Below, one piece after another: positions 1 through 10,400 of a stretch of DNA of 64,000 nucleotides (position 1 is its first letter; every line of letters starts with the position of its first letter). The position numbers and the translations under genes were made by a program. The notes beneath the pieces are model-generated. The model did not search any database, had not been told where the DNA came from, and was given only the letters and a program-made list of their open reading frames with translations. The stretch is from Telmatactis stephensoni (lineage: Eukaryota > Cnidaria > Anthozoa > Actiniaria > Isophelliidae). The stretch covers positions 124,001 to 188,000 of the forward strand of contig JALIZF010001438.1 of NCBI GenBank assembly GCA_029948255.1. The letters are read 5' to 3'.

Positions 1-260
1 CTAAACGGGTATGAAGAGATGCTCGAGAGTAGACGCAATGCTTTTTTCCCTTTTTTTACAGTAAAACTACTTGGATGAAAATAAAGTTATAATTGGAAAT
101 GACCTGAAACTTAGTAAAACCTATCTGTACGACTCTCAATAATCACCAAAAGCAACATTTTCTTTACATTCAAACAAGACGAATAGAAATTGTCAAGTAG
201 AGTGCACGCCATGTATAAATCCGTGAAATAAACCTTAATATGTATAGTCTTATTGTACTA
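1..260. repeat. Dispersed repeat, copy 1
   Basis: From about position 6 to 250 this stretch is nearly identical to 11443-11690, with the same order of landmarks: CGGGTATGAAGAGATGC, a T-rich tract, AAACTTAGTAAAACC, and GTCAAGTAGAGTGCACGCC. No protein is encoded. The right end runs into the nested inverted-repeat element at 198-518. It is an interspersed repeat of unknown class. Confidence 0.7.
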
Positions 261-518
261 TTATGTACAAACTAGTTGATATCACTGAAGCAGGTATCTG
301 TTGATAACCAAATACTATTATATGCGCTAAATAGTTAGTAGTTGTTTCACGGATATAGAGTGATGGCACTTAATCCGTGAAATAGATATTAGTCTAACAG
401 GCATTAGTATGTAGACACTATTTTCATTGTTTTCTTTTGTTTTGATTAGACTATTAGACATTGACTATTAGATTTTGTTTCACGGATTAAGTGCCATCAC
501 TCTATGGCGTGCACTCTA
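198..518. mobile_element. Nested MITE-like inverted-repeat elements
   Basis: The outer arms are TAGAGTGCACGCCAT (198-212) and its reverse complement (504-518). Inside lies a second pair: about 28 bases at 354-382 ending AATCCGTGAAA, matched in reverse at 478-505. The AATCCGTGAAA motif recurs at the ends of other short elements in this window (3273-3395, 14383-14527). The structure fits non-autonomous DNA transposons, one inserted close to the end of another of the same family. No transposase is present. Confidence 0.6.
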
Positions 519-780
519 TTTTAGCATTTAAGTTGTGAGTAAATGACGTCATTTACTCAACCCTATTGTTCTTTTAGACTTTATATCAAAATTTCTCTTT
601 GATAATGAGCTTGAAGTGCAGATTTTTGGGCAGAGGGAAGCTAGTTATTTAACTACATCATCTTCAGATAGAAATACTCAGTTTCCAATTTTCATTGATT
701 TTCATCCAAGTGGACCTTTAACACTGAGGTGAAGAGAGAAAAAAAACTTTGAGGATCCACATCGTCTTCTGTGAATAATA

Positions 781-890
781 CCAACAATAATAATAATAAT
801 AAGAAGAATGTATAATAATAATAAATGATAATAATAATAGTAGTAATAATAATAATAATTTATAATAATAATAATAATAATAAATAATAA
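781..890. repeat. (TAA)n microsatellite
   Basis: Runs of AAT/ATA trinucleotides. The tract abuts the 3' end of the minus-strand LINE remnant at 885-1497, so it is probably that element's simple-repeat tail. Confidence 0.7.
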
Positions 891-1497
891 TGACTTTATT
901 TATGTCTCACATCGTTCTAGCTATTTTACAATAACTAATTGGGGACACCTATCTAAAACCCTTTGTAAAACTACTAAAATGTAAATCCCAATCCATACCC
1001 TGATTCTATACCTAATATCCATCCCATATTTGATATTTACAATTTACAATGATGATTCCCACCCCTCGCCACAATTTACTCCCATCCCTATATATTTTAT
1101 ATAACCCGGCCCCTAAAATAAATCTACCCCTCTAACCCAATCTTTAGAACCTTAAAATGCTCCCCCCCCCCAACTTAACTTAAAGAAAATATATAAATAA
1201 CTAAATAAATTAGCTAATTACTACACAAATAACAATTCTTGCACTTTTCCATAAGCATATCTTCAATATCCAGTTTGCGTATTTGTTTCTTAAAGGCATT
1301 AAGTGACGTCGCCCTTTTAAGAGCCTTGCTAATCCTAGCCCATATATATGGGCCCATATACCTTATACTATGCTTTCCATAAGTGATTGTATTAAATCTA
1401 GGGATTTCAAAATCCTCCGAATTTCTAAGGTTATATTTCTTATCATTATTAATAAAAAGATTTGATATGTAAGAAGGAACTAAGTTATTCTTAACTT
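885..1497 (-). mobile_element. LINE remnant: RT C-terminus and 3' UTR (L2/CR1-like)
   Basis: On the minus strand an open frame of about 90 codons, from about 1497 to the stop near 1220, ends in a motif characteristic of the tail of CR1/L2-type reverse transcriptases: TYGKHSIRYMGPYIW, then SLNAFKKQIRKLDIE. A 3' UTR of about 330 bases follows and finishes AATAAAGTCATTATTATT, running into a trinucleotide tail. The element is strongly 5' truncated, with no catalytic part left. Membership in the CR1/L2 group rests on the C-terminal motif and the ATT tail. The exact clade is not certain. Confidence 0.7.
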
Positions 1498-1499
1498 AT

Positions 1500-1660
1500 T
1501 ATTCTATTAATAATAATAATAATAATTCTATTAATAATATCAATAATAATAATAATAGTAATAATAATTTATAACAATAATAATAATTTATAATAATAAA
1601 TAATAATAATAATAATAATAATTACACCATGTAAAACAGTCTGAAGTTTAAATAAACCAT
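1500..1660. repeat. (TAA)n microsatellite
   Basis: Degenerate AAT/TAA repeats between two minus-strand LINE tails. Probably the tail of the LINE remnant at 1661-1810. Confidence 0.6.
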
Positions 1661-1810
1661 AATAATAATAATAATATAACTTTATTTACAGAGGGATAAA
1701 CACACGACAGTTATAACAATTTTGTAATTGTACTGATAAGTGTCCCTCCAACCCAAAAAAATATAAAGTAAATGAATAAATAGTGAAGAAATTAAGAAAA
1801 GGAAATCGAT
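1661..1810 (-). mobile_element. LINE 3' end, second copy
   Basis: On the minus strand this reads as an L2-like 3' UTR ending GTAAATAAAGTTATATTATT and running into the ATT-rich tract at 1500-1660. No coding part is recognisable. The arrangement parallels the neighbouring LINE tail at 885-1220. Confidence 0.4.
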
Positions 1811-1969
1811 CAAGATGACACATCATGAGTAGTCAACTCAGTGTTATCTGGTAAAGATAAAGATAGAACATACATCGTATGATTGGCACGGCCACTGTAC
1901 GGTACGTTTACGGCAGGAATTTTGCATGTTTTTATAGCCGAAATCACGACACTGACATGGTGACGGTAA

Positions 1970-2160
1970 TTTGTGGTAGAACCTTTGGGAATATGAGACT
2001 ACTCAGTTTTATAAATGAGTACCAGTATTGCTGGGGTAAAGTTGGGACAGGAGTGCAATCCACCCTTGTGGTAGAGCCTTTGGGAATATGAGACTACTCA
2101 GTTGTATAAATGAGTACCAGTATTGCTGAGTAGAGTGGGGATGGGAGTGGTGCCTATCCC
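1970..2160. repeat. Local tandem duplication of a dispersed repeat
   Basis: A unit of about 90 bases occurs twice in a row: GTGGTAGAACCTTTGGGAAT ... ATAAATGAGTACCAGTATTG at about 1973-2063, and again from about 2068. A third, diverged copy of the second half lies at 11686-11760. Noncoding. Confidence 0.65.
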
Positions 2161-2584
2161 TAGCCTTGTTATACCTCTACAGCGCCTATGTATTTCCTCA
2201 AAACTATCATTTAAAGAGTTTTCATTGGTGCGCTAATTAATATGTCTAATGAAGAAATACAGAGCAATGTGAATCTTGATAATATAAAATGTCCAACATG
2301 AAAATGATTCAGTATTTGCTGGAAAGCAACACAATGTGATCAAGGCATACAAAAAAGTTTTTTAGGGTGCTATATCTCATGTTCCTATAATAAAATAATA
2401 AAATAAATTTAATTACACATAAAGATCAAATCTTTTTTGCAATGTGGCCCATAAGCTTGCTTTTCTTGAGTACTTAATGTTTCCCAGCATATTTACACAG
2501 CACTGAGACATGCATGAAAAAAAAAGGTTAAAAAATCATCCTTGCATGATCTTACTCTAAATTGAATGGGAAAAAGTCCATGGG

Positions 2585-2715
2585 CCGGTTGTACGAAGGG
2601 TGAATAGCGCTATCTAGCGGATAAATCCTTATCCAGCGGATAAAATCTATACAAAATCTATACAGTGGATACTTCTTATCCGGTGGATAACTTTATCCAA
2701 CCTTTGTACAACCGA
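2585..2715. mobile_element. MITE with GGTTGTAC... termini
   Basis: Terminal inverted repeats of about 20 bases begin CCGGTTGTACGAAGGGT and end in the reverse complement of a close variant (ACCTTTGTACAACCG). The interior repeats the word GGATAA/TTATCC several times. Length and structure fit a non-autonomous DNA transposon. No coding capacity. Confidence 0.7.
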
Positions 2716-2741
2716 GTCCTGATCAATAAATTTATAAGGGC

Positions 2742-2850
2742 TTTGCCGCTGATTGGCTGCTTGTAAATAACGTTGCGGCATGTGTCTGTGCATAAAACAA
2801 TGCCAATAGAGTGTGCGATCAATTAATAAACAAGACGCGAGACAATGATT
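2742..2850 (-). pseudogene. Inverted partial copy of gene A PAN-exon start
   Basis: Read on the minus strand, this segment is about 90% identical to 5641-5753. It covers the end of intron 1 of gene A, the polypyrimidine/acceptor region, and roughly the first 55 bases of the PAN exon (ACACATGCCGCAACGTTATT is shared). Similarity stops sharply at both ends. It is a decayed, inverted duplicate of an intron-exon junction and cannot encode a domain. Confidence 0.75.
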
Positions 2851-3183
2851 GACTACGCGTACTGAGAGCTGGCTCGTGGTATTTTCTGTATATCCTCAAG
2901 AGACGACTTCCCTGACAATGGGGACTGTTCCTGCGGTTTGGTTTTCAAATTATCGGTGACCAAAGCCCTATTGACACGACAATCTTTTTAATGGCACGGC
3001 TTCCCTAACGTTTGGCACGTGGTCGGATTATTTTGGGTGCAGTATCCCTATCGGACGAATAAATTATCTTTTCTCACGATAATAAATACGGGTGCTGTGC
3101 AAAAAATGATGGACAGGTGTCCTGGATTAGGTGTGCAGTACCATAAAAAGGTTGTCGTGTAAATTTCTTATTACTTAATACAC

Positions 3184-3270
3184 AACAACTGTACAGATAA
3201 ATTAAAAGATGTCCCTTCTCTAGCATGACATGTCAATCAGGATTTGGTTTCCGATGTGTTTGTCCTAAAA
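3184..3270 (+). pseudogene. Relic EGF-like exon related to gene A exon 3
   Basis: The segment aligns to the EGF exon of gene A (6930-7050): it starts AACAACTGT, then TGTCCCTT, then TGTCAATCAGGATTTGG and CGATGTGTTTGTCC. The residues TCQSGFG and RCVC are kept, but reading through needs a one-base shift near 3208, and the AG acceptor before AACAACTGT is missing. It looks like the remnant of another PAN-EGF-pentraxin gene. An inverted-repeat element (3273-3395) sits directly after it. Confidence 0.6.
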
Positions 3271-3272
3271 GT

Positions 3273-3395
3273 ACTAGAGTGCTTACAATATATCCGTGAA
3301 AAACTTTGTAAGAAATTGCACTAATTAAACAATAGAAAACAAAGGATTTCGCGCTATGTAGTACAATTTAGTTCGCTAACTTTTAGCACTCTAGT
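3273..3395. mobile_element. MITE-like palindrome of the AATCCGTGAAA family
   Basis: The ends are ACTAGAGTGCT and AGCACTCTAGT. ATCCGTGAAA occurs just inside the left end, as in the elements at 198-518 and 14383-14527. Confidence 0.55.
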
Positions 3396-4401
3396 GGACG
3401 TCAATGCAACAATTGTAAGTATATATTGTAGTATATTTGACTCTCTCCACAACGACCACTCAGGGAACAGAGTAGGCGGTCGATGTACAGAGTTTCAGTA
3501 TAAAGTAAATGTATGGATTGGAGCGATGGCTGGCACTGGCGCTGGAGGTGAAAATAACATCAGATCAAAGCTCATGCGAGTGCAGGAGAATCCGCAAACT
3601 GAAATGCTAAATCTCCATTGCTGTCATGTGCTTACGGACAGTAAGTACAGAAGCGAAATATATCGTAAATATGGCGGAAAACTCATTATGGAAAAGGTGG
3701 AAAAATTAAGGTACAGAACTGCAGTGATACCACTTTTTGCCCAGAGTTTGACGATTTCTCGCATAACTCTCGATCTGCGAGCTGCACAACTATAGAAGTG
3801 TTATTTAGTAACTAAGTTGTTGTTTTATAGTTTTAGTGTTTGGTGGTCTATATGTTTGTACAACTACAACTTGTTTGGACTTTTGTTAGTCACATCGGCA
3901 TAGCTTTTATGTCTTTGCTTTCTTTGCCGGCTTCCAATAACGCATTTTGTAGCCAATAATAATATTTAGCAATTCCATTTGTACATTTGATAGTGGCCAA
4001 AAAGAATAACATTGTTGGAAAACACAATTACATACAGCTCAGGGCTCATAACAGTTTGAAACTACAGTTTAGAACTATACTAGATTTTGCCCGATTTCAG
4101 ATTTCAAAATCATTTCAATTCAAACCCGTTCAAAGACTAAAAGTGAATAAAAACGGTTTCTTACCCATATATGACACATGAAATATTTGATTGTTTCAAT
4201 TAACAATATTTACTACTACGTTCTATATTTTATGACTTTATTGAAACTAACTCTATTTGGACACGTGAATATACCAATTAAATATTAAAAGAAGCCAAAA
4301 CAGTCAGTGCTTTTAGTTGGCAAATCACAAGTAAACAGGAAATTACTGTCGTTAGAAGTTTATCCATCGAACTCTTCCAAAAGAGTTTTCATAAAAAAGC
4401 C
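3396..4401. other. Region upstream of gene A
   Basis: About 1 kb of AT-rich DNA. A reading frame of about 130 codons (3394-3795, +) is open but begins with GTG inside an inverted-repeat end and shows no family resemblance I recognise. The last 200 bases before the gene A start codon should hold the promoter. I see no convincing TATA box at a defined distance. Confidence 0.4.
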
Positions 4402-7400
4402 ATGTTCGTAACTAGGAAAGGTTATAAGCATCTGTTGTTTTTGCTTTTGGAGCTCATTTTCGTGTCTTTCGCCATTAATGGTAAGTTGATGAAACTTTCT
4501 GACATTTCTTTAGTCCTGAAAAGTCCTGTACGGACGCTGAGGTAGCTTGTTAAAATGTTTTACTCCTAGAAAGAATTGACCTTGGGTTTACTGTGACAGT
4601 AGCGAGTTCATAAAGTCAATGATTTTGAGAATTTTTTTGGTTCTCATTTGTTATAAAACCCTGGCAATGTTATTGTAATAACTGAGAAACGTATCTTATT
4701 TTCACCCTGTTCACTTATAGACTACAGTAAAAACCCAGTCAAAAACCTGTGAAAATTAAGTAATACCGTGAGTTGGTGCTAGATTCAGACGTCGTATATT
4801 AATATTGAATTTTTAATTCAAAGTATACGTTTTATCTCCAGAACGGTCTTTGAATTGTTTCTGTTGTTTTCGATAACCTTCTCGGCATGACACTCTCGTT
4901 CATCATATATATTTGTTCTTTACAGAAATGTTGTTCATAGACAACGCGATGAAAATACTAATAAAATGTACAATTTCTTAAAAAAGAAAGGTTTAGATTT
5001 CTAATCTTAGCGATTTCAAGTTTTCTTTCTTTTAGAATTCTTTTCTTGTACATTTTAGATCGATGCTTAGTATCTTTTGTTTAAGTTTCCTTGTGTTATT
5101 CTTGTAGCCCTACCGTATCCGTCGCGTACCGTATCCGTAGCCGTCGCGTAGTTTCCATAGAGTGGATTTCGTATGACTTTGAAAAAACTACGCCTGCTGA
5201 TGTCTTGGCAAATTTGTAAAGAAATCAGCAGGCGAGGTTCCGTGCCGTGCCGTGACCGTGCCGTAGTTCAGTTTTTCAAAGTCATACGAAATCCACTCTT
5301 TGCCCATCCACGCACGTCAAAGGCCAAGTCTATTTCAAGTATCAGACTAATATCTTGAAAAATGTGAAGCATTGTTTGCAAATTATATACATACACCGCC
5401 CGGAAATATCTTATCAAGTTATATAACTTTCCTGAAAGCTAGAATGCCATTGTGTTCACCCATTTATCCCAAAAGGTTTCTCTAAGTCTCTTTTCTCGGA
5501 ATATATATTTGTAGATAAACACCATTGGGAGTTGTTGGATACCCCATGTCTCCCATCACGTAGTTACTCGGCGGCGACTCATAAGAATTTCTGTCATAAA
5601 ATACAGGCGGTAGAAAGTCCGCCGAGTGCACGTGCCGAAACTCGTTTTGCGTCTTGTTTATTTATTAATCGCACACTCTATTGGAATTGTTTTATGCAGA
5701 CACATGCCGCAACGTTATTCACAAGCAGCCAATCAACGGCAAAGCCCTTAATGGTCACGTGATATCTCGAGTGACCGTTGATATCAAGGAACAATGTGAG
5801 ATTGCATGTTTTACGAATCCTGATTGCGTGTCTCTGAACTACAACACGGTGTCTGGGGTAACACCAAACTGTGAGCTCAGTTCGTCAGATGATACAGCCT
5901 ACCCTGCGAGCTTGATTCCAATGCCTAATGTCATCTATCATGCACTGGAGGTAAGATAATAATAGTTCTAGTAATAACTATACACATATTACTTATAGCT
6001 TTTTTACCGCCAATTCCTTTCAAATAAGAGTTAACAAATAGAACAGCTTTTTCCGTGGAACTTTCAGTACTACAGCACGCAGGAAGTGAGGAGAGCACGA
6101 AAAAAGGAAAGGAAAGCATGAGCCATAAGCTATAATTACTGCTCTCCACACTTCTTGAGTGCTCTCGGCACTTTCTAAGTGATGCATCACTGAACGGAGT
6201 AAGTGTGGAAAAGCTCTTCTGTTTGTTTTATTATGGATTTGCTAAACTATTAATTAAAATATTCCAGGAAAAAGTTCGATTTTCCTGCGTACGAAAGTTC
6301 GAAAGGCGCACGCGTATCGAGGTGATTATATAATGACTTAATTTACGTACCAAAATACTTTAGTAAGATCGATCAAAATGGTTCCTTTGAAGAAAGAGTA
6401 TGCATGGCGATATTGATGCTAGTCTCCTTCGGAGCCGTTTTAGTCTCGTCACGCCAATCTGAGACTAAAAAGGGCTGCGAAGGAGTCTATTTTGATGCAC
6501 GTTTTGAAGAATATCTAAGGTTCTTGGTCACTGTTTTATATTCATCGTGCCTTTATTTCAGAGTTGGTAAAACATTTATACGATCTTCCTTTGGGGTTTT
6601 TGAAATGCGCCATTCAGGTTTTGTCGTCTTTTTCCTTCTCCCCGGGGGAAGGGGGGGGGGGGGGGGGGGATGAATTTAACAGGACGGCTTCGTACAAAAG
6701 TGGTGCCATTTTTAGGATGGTTGCCGACTGACTGAGTGATGACGAGCAGGCAAAACCCTAAACGGCTGTTTTCATATTTCAAGTTGCAATGATACATTAG
6801 AACTGCATGCGCGCAGTTGTACAATGATAAACTTGAGGCCGACGATGCGCTCATTTTACCTCCCCCCCTCCCCCCCCCCCCCCCCCTCCCCCCTCATCAT
6901 TAATCCTTTTCTTATGTTTACCACTTCAGAATAACTGTGCTGGTATAACGTGTCCCTTAACAACAAACCAGACCTGCCAATCAGGATTTGGTGAGAAAGG
7001 TTACCGATGCGTCTGTTCTGCATGCCTTACTGGAGATTACTGTCATATATGTAAGAACCTTGATGGAATATTTTTATTAATTAACAAACTCTCTTGACAT
7101 ACGTAAAGTAGAATCTTTCGTTATACGGACACCTCTCTATAACGGACAGGTCAGCAAAAATCCCCATCATTTCCTTGTAATTAAAATCACCTCTATTTAA
7201 GGAATATAAAACGCGCGCGCATGTCTCTGTACTGTGATATAAACACGATGGAGATGAAGAAACTTGCTTCGAATAAGAATATTGTAATACTCAAACAAGA
7301 CAAAGGCAGAGGTGTAGTCATATTGGATCGGTCAACATATCTAGAGAAATGTTCTAACATTCTAAACAAAGAACAGTTTGTACTCTTGGAACATGATCCC

Positions 7401-10400
7401 ACTGGCACAACAGAACGTTCCGTGCAAAGATTCCTCAGAACGATTAAAACAAAGCTGGATAACTCATACAAGCTCGTCTATCCTACTGGTTCCAAACCCG
7501 GCGTGTTTTATGGCACCTCCTGGGCACTGCAAAGATTCATAAGCTTAAGCAACACGAGGGAGTAGACGAATTGACGTTGCGCCCCATTGTCTCAAATATT
7601 GGAACAGCTACATACCAACTGGCTAAATACCTTGCAAGAATACTATTTCCACTCACAAAATTTGAGTATACAGTGGACAGTACAAAAGATTTCATAATGA
7701 TGCTCAAGAAAGAAAAACTTCCACCAGATCATAACATCACAAGCTTTGATGTCACATCTCTATTTACCAATGTCCCTCTAGACAGGACCATTGAGATCAT
7801 TCTCAGACGAATATACAAAGAAAAGGCATTAGCCACTCCACTTACACAAAAAGAACTAGAGAAATGTCTAATCCTTTGTACAAAGAACGTACACTTCAGT
7901 TTTGATCAACGAATCTACAAACAAACAGACGGCGTGGCAATGGGTTCGCCATTGGGTCCTGTGCTCGCCAATATATTTATGGTGGACCTAGAGCGACAAG
8001 TTATCCCAAAGTTGGGATCAAGTCTAACAGTTTGGAAAAGATATGTAGATGACACTTTAGCATTTATAAAGAATGGAGAAAATGAGCATGTGTTGAGACA
8101 ACTGAATGATTTTGACACTAAAATACAATTCACCTATGAACAAGCTGAAGAAAACACAATAGCTTTCTTGGATACTAAAATCAAATGGAACAATGATAGT
8201 TTTGAGACAACGGTTCACCGGAAGTGCACCAACACTGACGTATATATCCATTGGAAATCCCAAGCGCCCCTGACTTGGAAGAGGAGTACTTTCAAAGGCT
8301 TAGTAAAAAGAGCATTCGTCATTTGTTCCGACAAGCAATTACTTGAAATGGAACTTAACCATCTACGAAAGGTATTTCATGAAATCAATGGTTATCCCCG
8401 TAGGATCATCAAAAATTTAATCGCTGAAGTTAGACAACAACAACATGATAATCAATACCAGACAGGTAACATCGAAGACAGAGATGTAAGAGAGTCTACA
8501 ACGGAGGAAAAGATCGTAACCTTGGCACTACCATATAAAGGTAAAAGTGGAGATCAACAAATAAGAAAACTCAAACGCACAGTTGAACAAGTGCTTCCTA
8601 CCAACGTGAAACCGCGATTCATATATAAATCCCAGAAACTGGCTTCATGCTTCAGTGTAAAAGATAAAACGCCTGTAACACATAAGTACGACCTCGTCTA
8701 CAAGGCGGAATGCCCTGAGACCACATGCAAAGAAACGTACATTGGAGAAACGGGCAGGAGGCTTGAAGAGAGGATTACGGACCATGGCTCACGCGACAAG
8801 AAGTCTGCGATACGAAAACACAGTCTGGACAGTGGTCACCCACCCGTCACCAAAGAAAATTTCAGAATCCTGGACACTAATTATTCCTACTATAAAAAAA
8901 AAAAGGAAAATATCTGAGGCATTGTTTATAAAAGAAAATCAACCATCCTTAAACGAACAAGGACAATCTGTGCCCCTTTGTCTCCTGAACTAATTGGTCA
9001 CGCATTATCTCTACTCTATTATTGTATGTTGTTAAAAAATCTTAACATGTAAATTCAGTTTCATAACTGATGATGATCGCTGGAGAGCGGTCGAAATGTT
9101 ATGATGATCGCTGGAGAGCGGTCGAAATATTAAAACAAAAAAATAACAACAATATTGTCAACAATATTTCTTCTCGTTCTTTCATTTATACGATGGAAGA
9201 TGTAGAGCAAGAGAAAAGTTTAGGAACACGAGGCGTAGCCGAGTGCTTCTCTTATTTTTCGAGTGCTCTACATCTTCCAGAGTGTTGCAGAGACATAAGC
9301 GATCGTTTTTATATTGCTTTTATAAAATATTTTTGACGTTTTTTGAGCGAGCTATGCCTCTGTCCTCTGATATAAACATGGTAGCCAGCCAATCAGCGCG
9401 CGCGTTTTATCTCAAATATTTTATAAATAGTCTATATAACGTACACTATTCTCGCCCTTTTCTGGCCCTAAAGCGGACTTACATATACATACGTTTATTT
9501 CATCAGCCATCGGGAAGTAATTTTACAGGGCATAATTTACATAATATTATAAATAACTATACTTGCTATTTGCTATATATATAACATTCTTATAAAAAGA
9601 CATAATTTGGTCAGATATTTATTAATATTTCTCGATAGTTAGAAAGCTCAAAAGGAAACCACCAGGCTTATAGGGTGCTCTAAATCTGCACACAGCACAA
9701 CGAACAAGTTTTCTATTTCTTTCATAAAATAATACATCCAGTTTTTCAGCACAATCAGAATTTATTTACACTGACCACAATTTCGAAACGTTTGCGCTCA
9801 TATGCAATGTGCATATTTAATTTAGAGTTCACAGTCTACGCCTCTTTCGACTAATGAGAGCGCGTATCATAAGATGAATATTTTTATGTATTTTTTTCTT
9901 TTGTTTCACAGACACACCCAATACAGTCCTGATGTTTCCACAGCGCACTATCGATCAAATAGTCATTTTCGATAAACCTTTCCTTGGCCAAACTATAACT
10001 GTGTTTACAATTGGAATGTGGTTACAGATGCCAACAACTCCTTCAGTCTACACGCCCTTTAATTATCAAACAAAAAGTGGACGGGATGAGATATCTATCT
10101 ACACCGACAATAATGCAGTAGAGGTTTCTTTATTTGGCCCTACGAGGTAACTTGATTTCAAGCTTAAAAGGGGTCTTGGGTGGCAATGGCTGGCCGCTGT
10201 GATCCAGGATCGAGTCCCAGTACAGCTCTTGCACTGGATCATATGTGAGTTGGTCATTCCCTTTGCCACAAGGGTTTTTCGTCGATCTTGAAAAGCATCA
10301 CGTGATTCCATGAAAGCATCCTACAAACAACTGCAGCTAGCATACGCAGATGGCATCCGCCGGTGACAAGATAAACAGTCCTATCTGCAACCGAAAGAAA

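Larger units (their letters stand above)
7240..9135 (+). mobile_element. Penelope-like retroelement (RT + GIY-YIG), degenerate
   Basis: The element is 5' truncated and holds a reverse transcriptase and a C-terminal endonuclease in three frames. The first part, 7221-7565, carries [16 protein letters not shown]. After a frameshift near 7525 the second part, 7571-8917, carries [38 protein letters not shown] and the catalytic YVDDT. The endonuclease has YKAECP...[15 protein letters not shown], a GIY-YIG type nuclease as in Penelope elements. A third frame, reached after an A run near 8895, finishes [14 protein letters not shown] and stops at 8993. The two frameshifts make it non-functional. The 3' part carries a duplicated hammerhead-like motif (9067-9132). 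It lies in sense orientation in intron 3 of gene A. Confidence 0.85.

Noticed and set aside
3394..3795. Open frame of 133 codons (+)
   Set aside because: Starts with GTG inside the right arm of an inverted-repeat element, no splice support and no recognisable family.
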